A stretch of DNA of 64,000 nt from Collimonas sp. OK607 (GCF_900111995.1 NZ_FOKF01000024.1:16231-80230); one strand, 5' to 3'. Numbered from the stretch's first letter, positions 1 to 9,484 are shown. A program made the numbers and translations. The notes: generated by a model not told the origin, from the sequence alone.

Positions 1-698
1 ACGCAAGCGCTGCACCGCGCTGCCAACGGTGGTGACAGCAGGATATGGTCGATCCGCATGCCGCGGTTCAGGCGGAATCCCATCTGCCGGTAATCCCACC
101 AGCTGAACAATTTTTCCGGCTGTTCAAACATGCGGAATGCATCAGTCAGTCCCAAGGCCTGCAAGCGGACAAATGCGGCGCGCTCAGGCGGCGACACCAG
201 GTTCTGCCCGACCCATGCAGCGGGATCATGAACATCGCGATCTTCCGGCGCGATATTGTAATCGCCCATCAAGGCCAGTTTCGGATGCTGCCTGCACTCG
301 TCCTGCAACCAGTCGTGCAAGGCGTCCAGCCACGCCAACTTGTATTGATACTTCTCCGTATCAGGCGCCTGGCCGTTCGGAATATAGGCGCAGACAATCC
401 GCATGCCGTCGATGGTGGCGGCGATGATCCGTTGCTGCAGGTCTTCATAGCGCGGGTTGTTCTTGACGACATCGGTGATCGGATGGCGCGACAGGAGGGC
501 CACCCCGTTATAGGTTTTCTGGCCGCTGAACGCCACGTGATAACCAGCCGCCTCGATTTCGGCCACCGGGAATTTGTCGTCGGTCAGCTTGGTTTCCTGC
601 AAGGCCAATACGTCTACCGGGTTATCGGTGAGCCATTGCAGCACTTGCGGCAAGCGCACCTTGAGGGAGTTGACGTTCCATGTCGCTATTTTCTGCAT
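1..698 (-). CDS. xthA: Exodeoxyribonuclease III, C-terminus cut by window edge
   Basis: Base-excision repair AP endonuclease / 3'-5' exonuclease of the ExoIII (endonuclease/exonuclease/phosphatase) family. Reading the minus strand from the ATG at 698 gives an N-terminus MQKIATWNVNSLKVRLPQVL, then LQETKL (metal-binding Glu), GDYNIAP (the catalytic Asp/Asn motif) and RIDHILLSPP near the cut end. About 232 residues are present; the family is usually about 255-260, so only the last few dozen residues lie outside the window, including the final catalytic His. No upstream partner on this strand. Family assignment is secure; whether the missing end is intact cannot be seen. Confidence 0.93.
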   Translation of the reverse strand, partial: MQKIATWNVNSLKVRLPQVLQWLTDNPVDVLALQETKLTDDKFPVAEIEAAGYHVAFSGQKTYNGVALLSRHPITDVVKNNPRYEDLQQRIIAATIDGMRIVCAYIPNGQAPDTEKYQYKLAWLDALHDWLQDECRQHPKLALMGDYNIAPEDRDVHDPAAWVGQNLVSPPERAAFVRLQALGLTDAFRMFEQPEKLFSWWDYRQMGFRLNRGMRIDHILLSPPLAARCSAC

Positions 699-848
699 AT
701 TCGATTTCTTCACTAAATAGGGTATTTATGCTGCCTCAAGTTGATGGGGCATTGCTGATTTCTTTCCACCTTCGCACTTTACACCAAGCGGCTGCGATTT
801 CCCCCGTTGGAATCCGTTAGATCCCCAGATCAAATTACAACAAGCCAG

Positions 849-902
849 TTGACATCCGCTGAATGTTATCTATAGTATGCATATACATGGATGCATATGC
901 AT
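849..902 (+). promoter_or_regulatory. Promoter and palindromic operator of the MarR/MFS operon
   Basis: TTGACA (849-854), a 16-base spacer and TATAGT (871-876) form a strong sigma-70 type promoter. Starting at the -10 and covering the expected start point is an inverted repeat, ATGCATAT at 877-884 and ATATGCAT at 895-902 with a 10-base centre. Its position over the transcription start, 27 bases ahead of the MarR start codon, suggests autorepression by the MarR protein. The motif is seen; the binding is inferred. Confidence 0.6.
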
Positions 903-928
903 TAATTTATAGACAAGCAGGAAATTAC

Positions 929-1381
929 ATGACGAATAGTCAATGCAGCTGCTCGACGCTGCGGCAGCTGACCCGCAAGATGACGAATATCTACGATCAT
1001 TACCTTGCCGCCGACGAGCTCACCATCAGCCAGTATTCCTTGCTGGCCCGGATCGGTAAATACGGCCCTATCGGCGTGATTCCGCTGGCTAACAACATGG
1101 GCATGGACCGCAGCACGATGAGCCGTACTCTCAAGCCCTTGATTAGCGCGGGATGGATAGAGACGGTCGACCTGCCGCTGGAAATGCTGACAGACAAGCG
1201 CTCATTCGGCGTCAGGCTGAGCACCGATGGGCAGCACAAGTGGCAGCAATCCATGCCTAACTGGCGTAAAGCACAAGACGTAATCAATATGATATTGGGT
1301 GACCAGACACATCAAGCCTTGATGAATCTGGTCGATGACGCAAACGCAAAATTTGAACAAAACGAAAACGCCATTTTATGA
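929..1381 (+). CDS. MarR-family transcriptional regulator
   Basis: A 150-residue winged-helix protein. The start chosen is the ATG at 929, preceded by AGGAA about 5 bases upstream; an in-frame start at 863 would lie inside the operator. The DNA-binding segment runs at about residues 50-77 (LANNMGMDRSTMSRTLKPL recognition region) followed by the beta wing with DKRSFGV. Two cysteines sit at residues 6 and 8, so a redox- or ligand-sensing role is possible but unproven. The stop codon overlaps the start of the following transporter (ATGA at 1378-1381), so the two are translationally coupled, and the regulator probably controls that transporter. Ligand unknown. Confidence 0.85.
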   Translation: MTNSQCSCSTLRQLTRKMTNIYDHYLAADELTISQYSLLARIGKYGPIGVIPLANNMGMDRSTMSRTLKPLISAGWIETVDLPLEMLTDKRSFGVRLSTDGQHKWQQSMPNWRKAQDVINMILGDQTHQALMNLVDDANAKFEQNENAIL

Positions 1382-2685
1382 ACCGGACCATACAAACCAT
1401 CATGTCGCGCACACGTTTCAGCTACGTGTGGATCATCGTCGGCATCACTTTCCTGGTGCTGCTGGCCGCTGCCGGCATCCGCGCCACGCCATCGGTCATG
1501 ATCCTGCCGCTGGAACATGAATTCGGCTGGAGCGTCACTACCATCTCCTTCGTCATCTCTGTCAATATCGCGCTGTATGGCTTGATCGGACCATTTTCGG
1601 CGGCCGCCATGCAGCGCTACGGTATCCGCCCGATCGTGCTGGGTGCGCTGGTGTTGCTGGCGGTCGGCACATTTATCAGCACCTTCATGACGATGCCGTG
1701 GCATATGGTGCTGGCCTGGGGCATTCTGGTGGGAGCCGGTAGCGGCGTCGCCGCCAACACGTTGGCGGCGACTATCGTCAGCCGCTGGTTTGAAACCCGC
1801 CGCGGCCTGGCGATGGGCTTGCTGACCGCCAGCTCCGCCACCGGCCAGATGGTGTTCCTGCCGTTGATGGCCTACATGGTCGAGCATTACGGCTGGCGTT
1901 CGGTGGCTATGCTGGTGGCCAGCGTAGCGGCTTTGGCGATCCCGCTGGTGGCGATTTTTTTGCCGGAACGTCCGCAAGATATCGGCATGAAACGCTACGG
2001 CCAGTTTGAAGAACTGCCGCCAGACACCGCCAGCAAATCTAAAAACCCATTGACGATCGCATTCCAGGCTTTGGGCAAAGCGGTCAAGATCCGCGATTTC
2101 TGGCTGCTGTTCTTCAGCTTCTTCATTTGCGGCATGAGTACCAATGGCTACATCGGTTCGCATTTCATCGCCATGTGCGGCGACTACGGCATTACGGCTG
2201 TCGGCGGCGCCAGCATCCTGGCCGCCATGGGCATGCTGGATCTGGTCGGTACTACCATGTCCGGCTGGCTGTCGGACCGTTACAGCCCGCGTGTGCTGCT
2301 GTTCTGGTATTACGGTTTGCGCGGCGTGGCCTTGATTTTTCTACCGCATGCGTTCGGCCTCAGCTATTTCGGATTGCCGGTATTCGCCTTGTTTTATGGA
2401 TTGGACTGGATCGCAACGGTACCACCCACGGTGCGTTTGGCTAATGATGTATTCGGCCGCCTGGCTGCGCCTATCGTGTTTGGCTGGATCGTCGCCGGCC
2501 ACCAACTCGGCGCTGCCAGCGCCACCATGCTGGCTGGCTCGCTGCGTAACAGCCTGGGCAGCTATACCCTGTCGTCGGTGCTGATGGGCGCGGCTTGCAT
2601 CGTGGCTGCGGTAATGGTGCTGCGTATCAAAGGCCATCACGCCGGCGGCGATCTGATCCCTGCAAGCCCGGTGTTGAGCCGCTAA
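1378..2685 (+). CDS. MFS transporter
   Basis: A 435-residue major facilitator superfamily permease with about twelve hydrophobic segments, beginning at residue 16 or so. The cytoplasmic loop signatures are visible: PFSAAAMQRYGIRP after TM2 and SGWLSDRYSPR after TM8, and a SRWFETRRGLAMGLL segment typical of the oxalate/formate-antiporter and related monocarboxylate MFS branch. It overlaps the MarR gene by four bases and is therefore likely under the same promoter and repressor. The substrate cannot be told from sequence; an organic anion or drug-like compound that also binds the MarR protein is the reasonable inference. Convergent with the hydrolase gene downstream, 10 bases apart. Confidence 0.88.
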   Translation: MNRTIQTIMSRTRFSYVWIIVGITFLVLLAAAGIRATPSVMILPLEHEFGWSVTTISFVISVNIALYGLIGPFSAAAMQRYGIRPIVLGALVLLAVGTFISTFMTMPWHMVLAWGILVGAGSGVAANTLAATIVSRWFETRRGLAMGLLTASSATGQMVFLPLMAYMVEHYGWRSVAMLVASVAALAIPLVAIFLPERPQDIGMKRYGQFEELPPDTASKSKNPLTIAFQALGKAVKIRDFWLLFFSFFICGMSTNGYIGSHFIAMCGDYGITAVGGASILAAMGMLDLVGTTMSGWLSDRYSPRVLLFWYYGLRGVALIFLPHAFGLSYFGLPVFALFYGLDWIATVPPTVRLANDVFGRLAAPIVFGWIVAGHQLGAASATMLAGSLRNSLGSYTLSSVLMGAACIVAAVMVLRIKGHHAGGDLIPASPVLSR

Positions 2686-2695
2686 CCGCTAATGG

Positions 2696-3334
2696 CTACG
2701 CGCGTGAATTCACAGTGGCCACGATTTCGTTGGCCACCTGACGTGAATTCATGATGACGGTATGAATAGTCGGCAGCAGCTGCACCGGTATCGTGCCCAG
2801 TTGCACTTCTTTTACCGACAGGATGCCATCGTTCGGCTCGTCGCCGAACGGCATCCAGCTGCCGCGCGGACCTTTGATACCTGCATACACGCGCAACGGA
2901 ATATCCGGAACCGGCAAGCTATCCATGAAGTCCTGGCGTGCCAGCAACTGCCCCATTTCACCTGTCAGCAACCGGAACAAACGCCATTGCGCCAGTTTGA
3001 TCGCATAGCTGGAAGCCATGGTCGGCGGCGCCAGGAACACGCCTAGCTCGGGCGCCCGCGCCAGGTGCGGCAATACGGCACGTGTCAGCACGCAACCAAG
3101 CGAATGGCCAATGATGATGAAGCGTTGGTCGCCGACTCGGGCCGTGACGAATTTACGCAGCCGTTCGACGCAAGGTAGCCAGCGTTCAAACGCAGCCGAA
3201 TAAGCGAACAGATGGGTGGTGATTCCCGCCGCGCGCAGGCGTTTGGCGAGCAACAGCATAGATACCGGCGTGCGCCCCATGCCATGCACCAGGATGGCGT
3301 GTACGGTTGCACTATCGGGCCGGCGGCCGTCCAT
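2696..3334 (-). CDS. Alpha/beta-hydrolase family protein
   Basis: A 212-residue protein with the hydrolase fold signatures: an oxyanion-hole HGMG at residues 17-20, the nucleophile elbow GHSLG at 76-80 (Ser78), an acidic NDGILSVK stretch and a late IHTVIM histidine around residue 198. Lipase/esterase-like; no signal peptide, so cytoplasmic. It starts 6 bases after the stop of the small upstream gene and ends 10 bases from the convergent MFS gene, and is last in the minus-strand run that starts with the acetyltransferase at 5069. Substrate unknown. Confidence 0.75.
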   Translation of the reverse strand: MDGRRPDSATVHAILVHGMGRTPVSMLLLAKRLRAAGITTHLFAYSAAFERWLPCVERLRKFVTARVGDQRFIIIGHSLGCVLTRAVLPHLARAPELGVFLAPPTMASSYAIKLAQWRLFRLLTGEMGQLLARQDFMDSLPVPDIPLRVYAGIKGPRGSWMPFGDEPNDGILSVKEVQLGTIPVQLLPTIHTVIMNSRQVANEIVATVNSRA

Positions 3335-3340
3335 TGCGCA

Positions 3341-3598
3341 TTACTCTTTCTTTTGCAACTGCTTTTCAAACGCAACGTCGAGTTTGCTGACGCGCTTCGG
3401 CTTTTGCGGGCCATAAGCATTGACGAACCTGACAAAATCATCCAGCTCCAGCGCCTCGCTCAAGCGGATCGGCGCATCGAAACCGGCGTTCTGCGTCAGG
3501 TAAAACAATTCCTCTGCGGTCCTTACCATCGAGTACCGGACATCGGTGCTACGGGCATTGAGACGTTCTACCGCCGCTGTGGCTCGGGTTGATCTCAT
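3341..3598 (-). CDS. Conserved-looking small protein of unknown function
   Basis: An 85-residue charged protein starting MRSTRATAAVERLNARSTDV and ending in EKQLQKKE. The start at 3598 is chosen because AGGAG lies about 6 bases upstream on the minus strand; the longer open frame to 3898 runs back into the pseudouridine synthase gene and has no such site. No signal peptide, membrane segment or recognised motif. It sits between the pseudouridine synthase (65 bases upstream) and the hydrolase (6 bases downstream), so it is probably co-transcribed with both. I do not recognise the family. Confidence 0.65.
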   Translation of the reverse strand: MRSTRATAAVERLNARSTDVRYSMVRTAEELFYLTQNAGFDAPIRLSEALELDDFVRFVNAYGPQKPKRVSKLDVAFEKQLQKKE

Positions 3599-3663
3599 TG
3601 CGCTCTCCTGATATTCCTGATCTTTATCATCTTTGTCATCTGTTCCAACAATCTTCAATTTCG

Positions 3664-4578
3664 TTACAGTTCGCGCTGACTTGTGAAGCGCCGCGGCCGC
3701 CCGTCCAGCGGATCGACGAAAGCAATTTCGCGCGCCAGCAACTTCAAGGGCGTCGACAGATCGTCGCCTTTGCAGGGATATACGTCGGGATAAAAGGTAT
3801 CGTTGATAATCGGTATCCCCAATGCTGCCAAATGTACGCGCAGTTGATGTTTCTTGCCGGTCAGCGGGCGCAGGCGGTACAAGCTGCATGTCTCGCACCG
3901 CTCGATCAGTTCGATGCGCGTCTCCGAATTCGGCTCGCCTGCCACTTCCTGCATGCGGAAAAACGGCGTGCCTTCCACCATGCGACTGCGATACACCAGC
4001 GGCAATACCAGATCCGGCGCGGTCGGCGCCAACGCCTCATAAGTCTTGTCGACCAGACGTTGCTGGAACAACGACTGGTAAGCGCCGCGGCTGCCGATGT
4101 CGTGGGAAAAAAGCACTACGCCGGCAGTTTCCCTATCCAGGCGGTGTATCGGCGTCAAATCTGCCAGGCCGGTTTTTTTCTTAAGTCGTACCAGCAAAGT
4201 CTCGTGCAGAAAACGCCCGCTCGGAATCATCGGCAGGAAATGCGGCTTGTCAGCCACCAGTATCCGCTCATCACGGTACAAGATGGTTTCTTCAAACGGA
4301 ATCGGCGTCTCGGCCGGCGGCTCGCGATAATAGAAAATACACATGCCACGCCGGTAAGGACTATCCGGCATCAAACACAAGCCATTGCCGTCGACCACCT
4401 CGCCGCGCGCCATACGGGCTACCCAGGTAGCGCTATCAATAGCGGGGAAGCGCTGTATCAGAAATGCCAGCAGATTCGGCCATTCGCCAACCGGCAGCCA
4501 CAGATAGCTTGGCGCTACGCCATCGATAACTGGTAACGGCGCTGGTAACCGCGCTGGCAGCGGCGACGACTGCGCCAT
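3664..4578 (-). CDS. RluA-family pseudouridine synthase
   Basis: A 304-residue RNA pseudouridine synthase. The hallmark HRLDRETAG is at residues 145-153 with the catalytic Asp at 148, preceded by ADKPHFLPMIP, which is the usual motif I region of the RluA group. The later GKKHQLRVHLAALGIPI motif is also present. No clear S4 domain is seen at the N-terminus, so it resembles the short 23S rRNA/tRNA enzymes. Start taken at 4578 because the ATG overlaps the stop of the upstream acetyltransferase (ATGA); an in-frame upstream ATG at 4596 is possible. The modified RNA position cannot be assigned. Confidence 0.85.
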   Translation of the reverse strand: MAQSSPLPARLPAPLPVIDGVAPSYLWLPVGEWPNLLAFLIQRFPAIDSATWVARMARGEVVDGNGLCLMPDSPYRRGMCIFYYREPPAETPIPFEETILYRDERILVADKPHFLPMIPSGRFLHETLLVRLKKKTGLADLTPIHRLDRETAGVVLFSHDIGSRGAYQSLFQQRLVDKTYEALAPTAPDLVLPLVYRSRMVEGTPFFRMQEVAGEPNSETRIELIERCETCSLYRLRPLTGKKHQLRVHLAALGIPIINDTFYPDVYPCKGDDLSTPLKLLAREIAFVDPLDGRPRRFTSQREL

Positions 4579-5069
4579 CACAACACCCGTTGCCAATAGC
4601 CGACATCGATCCAGCGTTCGAATTTTTTACCGACCTGCGCAAAGTGCGCCACTTTTTCAAAACCCATTTTTTCGTGCAGCGCGACGCTGGCAGCATTTGG
4701 TAACGCGATACCGCCGATCACCACATGCACCGGCAATTTCTTTAATTCGGCGATCAAGGCGCGATACAGCGCACTACCGAATCCCTTGCCACCCGCTGCG
4801 GGCGACAAATATACAGAAGTCTCGACGGCATGCTGGTAAGCCGCGCGCGCGCGCCATTTGGTGGCATAGGCATAGCCGAGAACTTTCCCATCCTCGACGC
4901 ATACCAGCCAAGGGAATTGGGACGTTATATCGAGGATGCGATGCCCCATTTGCTCGGGCGTCACCGTTTCGGTTTCAAAACTGATGACGGTATCGAGGAT
5001 ATAAGGATTGTAGACGTCGCAAATGGCGGCTGCATCGGCAATGGTTGCCGGGCGAATGATGTGGGTCAT
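4578..5069 (-). CDS. GNAT-family N-acetyltransferase, phosphinothricin/YncA type
   Basis: A 163-residue acetyltransferase. The start MTHIIRPATIADAAAICDVY, the VSFETETVTPEQM segment and the acetyl-CoA loop SPAAGGKGFGSAL (around residues 90-102) are typical of the phosphinothricin/methionine-sulfoximine acetyltransferase group (Pat/Bar, YncA/MddA). Members acetylate amino-group analogues such as methionine sulfoximine; the physiological substrate here is not known. First gene of a four-gene minus-strand run with translational coupling to the pseudouridine synthase. Confidence 0.82.
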   Translation of the reverse strand: MTHIIRPATIADAAAICDVYNPYILDTVISFETETVTPEQMGHRILDITSQFPWLVCVEDGKVLGYAYATKWRARAAYQHAVETSVYLSPAAGGKGFGSALYRALIAELKKLPVHVVIGGIALPNAASVALHEKMGFEKVAHFAQVGKKFERWIDVGYWQRVL

Positions 5070-5153
5070 GGCAATATGTCAGGTTACATGGGCGAATGCA
5101 CAATCATACCGTGCAATCGCCCATGCCTGACTGTAGCCGTCAAATAGACAACA

Positions 5154-7046
5154 TCAGGCGCGCAAGGCATCCTTGATCTGCTGCAAGGAAGACGGATCTT
5201 CTATGGTCGTCAAATCTCCCGGATCGCGTCCCTCGCAGATCGCCTGGATGGAACGGCGCAGCAGTTTGCCGGAACGGGTTTTCGGCAGCAGGCCAACCAC
5301 ATACACCCGCGCCGGCCGGCCGAGGCTGCCGATCTGCTTGTCGACCACACGCATGATTTCCGCCTCCAGCGCGGCCCGCCCCGGCGCCGTATTGTCGGCA
5401 ACCTTGGGAATCACAAAGGCCAAGGCCACCTGCCCTTTCAGCTTGTCTTCGACGCCGACCACGGCCACTTCCGACACGTTCGGGTGGCTGGAAATACTTT
5501 CTTCTATTTCGCGCGTGCCAAGCCGATGACCCGCGACATTGATGACATCGTCAGTGCGTCCGAGAATGAAGTAGTAACCATCGTCATCGCGGATGCCCCA
5601 GTCGAAGGTCGAATAAACCGGGCGTTTGGAGTCGGGCAAATGCGTCGCCCAATAAGTATCGACACAACGCTGGTCGTCGCCATAGATGGTTTGCATGCAG
5701 CCCGGCGGTAATGGCCATTCGATCACGACCACGCCCTTTTCATTGGCGCCGCATAACTCGCCGGTGGTCTCGTTCAGCAGTTGTACTTTGTAGCCATACA
5801 TTGGCACACCAGGGCTGCCTAATTTGCTCGGTTTGTTTTCGATGTTCTTGGCGATCGTCATGATCGGCCAGCCGGATTCGGTTTGCCAATAGTTGTCGAC
5901 GACGGGTACGCCAAGGGCCGCGGAAATCCAGCTGGAAGTAGTTTCGTCCAGCGGCTCTCCGGCCAGGTATAACGCCTGCAGGGACGACAGATCGTATTTC
6001 TGCATCAGCTCTGGCGGTTGCTTTTTCAACACCCGGATCGCAGTTGGCGCCGAGAACATTCGCGTTACCTTGTACTTCTCGACGATACTCCACCAGACGC
6101 CGCCGTCAGGGCGGATCGGAAGACCTTCATACAGCACCGTCGCCATGCCCGCGATCAAAGGCCCGTACACGATGTAGGAATGGCCGACCACCCAGCCGAT
6201 ATCGGAGGTACAGAAAAATGTGCCGCCCGGCTTGCTGCAAAAGATGGTGTCCATGGAGATGGCCAGCGCCACCGCGTAACCACCGACATCGCGCTGCACG
6301 CCCTTGGGCTTGCCGGTGGTGCCGGAGGTGTACAGGATATAGGATGCTTCGTTCGATTCCAGCCATGCTACCGGCACCTTGGCGTCGATATGACGTTGAC
6401 GTTGCTCCGCATAATCGACATCCCGCCCCGCCACCACTTCCATTGGCGCCAGGCCGCGATCAACCAGCAACACGTGCGCCGGCTTGTGTTGCGCCAGCTT
6501 GATCGCCTCGTCCAGCAAACCCTTGTAAGCAATCACTTTGCCGCCGCGTGAACCGGCGTCGGCGGAGATGATCAACTTCGGCGTTGCATCGTCAATCCGG
6601 CTCGCCAGGCTGCTCGAGGCAAAGCCGCCGAACACCACTGAGTGAATGGCGCCGATGCGGGCGCAAGCCAGCATCGCAAACGTCGCCTCGGCAATCATCG
6701 GCATGTAGATCAGGACACGATCGCCGCGGCCCACTCCTAGCGCTTGCATGATGGCTGCAGTGCGATTGACTTCCGCCTGCAACTCGCGAAAGGAATAGGT
6801 TTTTTCAGTATTCGTCTCGGTCGAAATCGCAATCAGGGCGGGCTGGTCGCCACGCGTCGCCACCCAGCGATCTACCGCGTTGTGGCACAGGTTGGTGGTG
6901 CCGTCGACAAACCATTTGGCAAACGGCGGCCGGCTGTCGTCGAGTACCTGCGAGAACGGATGGTGCCAATCGATCCGCCTGGCTTGCTCGGTCCAGAATG
7001 TCGATGGATCGGTGATCGAGCGCTGGTAAAAGGTGGCGAAACTCAT
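5154..7046 (-). CDS. prpE: Propionate--CoA ligase
   Basis: A 630-residue ANL-superfamily enzyme converting propionate, ATP and CoA to propionyl-CoA. Visible motifs are the ATP-binding loop YILYTSGTTGKPKG, the core VVDNYWQTESGWPI, the hinge ILGRTDDVINVAGHR and the acyl-CoA-synthetase lysine in KTRSGKLLRR at about residue 594, which is the site acetylated by Pat-type enzymes. Length is normal for PrpE. The start at 7046 has GAGGAG just upstream. It lies 81 bases behind prpD on the same strand, and the two probably form one unit. An acetyl-CoA synthetase is the alternative, but length and sequence fit PrpE better. Confidence 0.9.
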   Translation of the reverse strand: MSFATFYQRSITDPSTFWTEQARRIDWHHPFSQVLDDSRPPFAKWFVDGTTNLCHNAVDRWVATRGDQPALIAISTETNTEKTYSFRELQAEVNRTAAIMQALGVGRGDRVLIYMPMIAEATFAMLACARIGAIHSVVFGGFASSSLASRIDDATPKLIISADAGSRGGKVIAYKGLLDEAIKLAQHKPAHVLLVDRGLAPMEVVAGRDVDYAEQRQRHIDAKVPVAWLESNEASYILYTSGTTGKPKGVQRDVGGYAVALAISMDTIFCSKPGGTFFCTSDIGWVVGHSYIVYGPLIAGMATVLYEGLPIRPDGGVWWSIVEKYKVTRMFSAPTAIRVLKKQPPELMQKYDLSSLQALYLAGEPLDETTSSWISAALGVPVVDNYWQTESGWPIMTIAKNIENKPSKLGSPGVPMYGYKVQLLNETTGELCGANEKGVVVIEWPLPPGCMQTIYGDDQRCVDTYWATHLPDSKRPVYSTFDWGIRDDDGYYFILGRTDDVINVAGHRLGTREIEESISSHPNVSEVAVVGVEDKLKGQVALAFVIPKVADNTAPGRAALEAEIMRVVDKQIGSLGRPARVYVVGLLPKTRSGKLLRRSIQAICEGRDPGDLTTIEDPSSLQQIKDALRA

Positions 7047-7127
7047 GCTGTCTCCTCGCTTCTTGAAAGAATCGTCGGGTGGGTATTTTTCCCACGTATT
7101 TTTATAAGGTTACACGTGACGCAATTG

Positions 7128-8579
7128 TTATATCACATACAGATCGACATACTCGTTGACCGCCATGTCCTCCAGTTTCTTCTGATCAAGCGAAATCTCC
7201 AGGATTTTCTGTTGCTGCTTGAGCGATAACTGACGCGCCAGGTTGATCTTGAACTTGGCTTCCAGCAGCGGGATGCCATCCTTGCGGCGACGCGCATGGC
7301 CGATCGGATATTCGACCACGATTTCCTTGAGCTTCTTGCCATCTTTGAATTCAACCGTCAAGGCATTGGCAATCGAACGTTTCTTCGGATCGTGGTAATC
7401 CTTAGTGAATGCCTTGTCTTCGACACAAACGATCTTGTCGCGCAAGGCGTCAATACGTTTGTCCGATGCGATCTTGTCTTCATAGTCGCCAGCGGTCAGA
7501 CGGCCGAAAATCAACGGCACCGCGACCATGTACTGGATGCAGTGGTCGCGGTCGGCCGGATTGTTCAGCGGACCTTTCTTGTCGATGATGCGGATGCAGG
7601 CTTCGTGGGTGCGGATCGTAATCTGCCTGATGTCATCCACCCGCTTGCCTGCCTTGGCCAACGCCGCATGCAAAGTCATGGCGGCTTCGACTGCGGTTTG
7701 CGCGTGGAACTCGGCCGGGAAGGAAATCTTGAACAGCACGTTTTCCATGACATACGATGCGTACTTGCGCTGGAACTTGAACGGCTGGCCTTTGAACAGC
7801 ACATCGTAAAAACCCCAGGTCTCGGCAGTCAGCACCGACGGATAACCCATTTCGCCAGTCTTGGCGATCAAGGCCAGGCGCACCGCGCGCGAAGTAGCAT
7901 CGCCGGCAGCCCAGGATTTGCGCGAACCGGTATTCGGTGCATGGCGATAGGTGCGCAGCGACTGGCCGTCGACCCATGCCAGCGACACCGCGTTGAGGAT
8001 TTCTTCGCCTGTCAGGCCCATCATCTCCGCTACCACCGCCGTCGAAGCCACCTTGACCAGTACGACGTGATCCAGGCCGACCTTGTTGAAGGAGTTTTCG
8101 AGCGCGATACAGCCCTGGATTTCGTGCGCCTTGATCATGGCGGTCAGAACGTCTTTCATCTTCAACGGCTTCTTGCCGGCGGCGATGGCGTTGCGCGAGA
8201 GCCAGTCGGCGGTGGCCAGAATGCCGCCCAGGTTGTCGGATGGGTGACCCCATTCGGCTGCAAGCCAGGTATCGTTGAAATCCAGCCAGCGAATCATGGC
8301 GCCGATATTGAACGCGGCCTGGATCGGGTCGAGCTGGAATTGCGTTCCCGGCACTTTGGCGCCGTTTGGCACCATTGTGCCGGGAACGATCGGCCCCATC
8401 AGCTTTTTACAGGCCGGGTACTCTAACGCTTCCAGGCCACAACCCAAGGTATCGATCAGACAGTTGCGTGCGGTGTCATAGGCGACCTTGGATGTGATCT
8501 TGTACCCGGTAACGTAATCGACGATATCGACTATCACCTTGTCGTATTTTGGACGGACGTTGGAGATGTGGGCGGACAT
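7128..8579 (-). CDS. prpD: 2-methylcitrate dehydratase (MmgE/PrpD family)
   Basis: A 483-residue MmgE/PrpD protein; the family dehydrates 2-methylcitrate to 2-methylaconitate in the methylcitrate cycle. Recognised by [10 protein letters not shown] near the N-terminus, [19 protein letters not shown] (substrate-site Asp/His cluster), the [17 protein letters not shown] segment and the PIGHARRR stretch near the end. Length matches the family. prpE follows. The usual partners prpB, prpC, acnD, prpF and the regulator prpR are not in this window, so the pathway is split or they lie elsewhere. Confidence 0.9.
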   Translation of the reverse strand: MSAHISNVRPKYDKVIVDIVDYVTGYKITSKVAYDTARNCLIDTLGCGLEALEYPACKKLMGPIVPGTMVPNGAKVPGTQFQLDPIQAAFNIGAMIRWLDFNDTWLAAEWGHPSDNLGGILATADWLSRNAIAAGKKPLKMKDVLTAMIKAHEIQGCIALENSFNKVGLDHVVLVKVASTAVVAEMMGLTGEEILNAVSLAWVDGQSLRTYRHAPNTGSRKSWAAGDATSRAVRLALIAKTGEMGYPSVLTAETWGFYDVLFKGQPFKFQRKYASYVMENVLFKISFPAEFHAQTAVEAAMTLHAALAKAGKRVDDIRQITIRTHEACIRIIDKKGPLNNPADRDHCIQYMVAVPLIFGRLTAGDYEDKIASDKRIDALRDKIVCVEDKAFTKDYHDPKKRSIANALTVEFKDGKKLKEIVVEYPIGHARRRKDGIPLLEAKFKINLARQLSLKQQQKILEISLDQKKLEDMAVNEYVDLYVI

Positions 8580-8715
8580 TGTTTTCCTTGTCAGATGAGA
8601 ATTGAAGCCAGAAATACATCTGCTGCATCAGGATCTGTTACATCAATCTGATCAATCCAATAAGTAATGCTTACAATACTCTTCTCACAACCCCCTGCGC
8701 CGCAAACTCAAGGAC

Positions 8716-9120
8716 TCAGCGCACCTTGCATTCGTTAGCCAGCTGCAGCCCCTGCTTGGAATTGAGCAGCATCGACTTGGCTGGAATCTGGATCCACACG
8801 AGGCCGCTGGCTTTATCTTCCAGCCGTACCGCGCCGGTGGTAGTGCTGACCGGAGTCATCGGGTAGCTGCGCCCTTTCCATGTCAACTTGGTTTCACCAT
8901 TGACGGTGTTGGCGACATCAACCCGGTTACTCAATTCGCAATAAAAATTACCGGTAACCAAACTCGCTGTGGGCGCAGGCGCAAGGTTCAAGGCATTCGG
9001 CACGGTTGCTGCCGACTTGGTGTTAGCCAGCGGTACGCTGGAACCGCATGCTGCCAGCAAGGCGGCAAGTGTTAAAGCTGAAGCAATACGGTAAGAATTC
9101 ATTACGTTAAAAGCAGTCAT
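8716..9120 (-). CDS. Small putative lipoprotein
   Basis: A 134-residue exported protein with a hydrophobic leader and a lipobox LLAAC whose Cys is residue 25 from the start at 9120. After the Cys comes a low-complexity spacer, then a compact C-terminal half (FYCELSNRVDVANTVNG ... WKGRSYPM ... NECKVR) with two further cysteines that could pair. A second in-frame ATG at 9102 would give a shorter leader; the ribosome site does not decide. No recognised domain. It stands alone between prpD and the ntr block. Confidence 0.7.
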   Translation of the reverse strand: MTAFNVMNSYRIASALTLAALLAACGSSVPLANTKSAATVPNALNLAPAPTASLVTGNFYCELSNRVDVANTVNGETKLTWKGRSYPMTPVSTTTGAVRLEDKASGLVWIQIPAKSMLLNSKQGLQLANECKVR

Positions 9121-9155
9121 GTTGTCCCGGCCTCAAGGCGATAAGTAAGCAAATA

Positions 9156-9185
9156 AGTATACATAGCCCCCGTCGTTAATAACAA
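9156..9185 (-). promoter_or_regulatory. Probable sigma-70 promoter of the lipoprotein gene
   Basis: On the minus strand TTGTTA (9185-9180), an 18-base spacer and TATACT (9161-9156) with a TG just ahead of the -10. It points to the lipoprotein start at 9120. The surrounding gap (9121-9484) holds nothing else that I can support apart from the ntrC terminator. Confidence 0.4.
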
Positions 9186-9442
9186 CGAAGGATTTCGTTG
9201 GCTCGCCCTAACGTCCGCATTGCCATTTTGCACACAGACGTTATTTGCGTTTGCCAATCGAGACAAATTTTAAATCTTCTGGGGCCATAAAATTCACCCG
9301 CAGACGAATAATCTTATTGTCTGTCTTTTGTTCGTTTATAGATGATTATGTGCGCGAACTGCGCAATCTGATGGAACTGAGGATCAAGCTAAGGACCAAA
9401 CTGAGATTCAGCCGCACCGCCTGCGGCATAAATTACGGAAAC

Positions 9443-9469
9443 AACAAGACCGCCGGGCACGGCCTTGTT
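9443..9469 (-). terminator. Intrinsic terminator behind ntrC
   Basis: A hairpin with arms ACAAGACCG and CGGCCTTGT (one G-U pair) around CCGGGCA, flanked by T-rich sequence on both strands. It lies 16 bases past the ntrC stop and closes the gln-ntr block. Confidence 0.6.
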
Positions 9470-9484
9470 TTGTCTGTTCCGGCG

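Noticed and set aside
45..716. Long plus-strand frame opposite xthA
   Set aside because: It is the antisense shadow of the exonuclease III gene; the minus strand reads a clear ExoIII protein.
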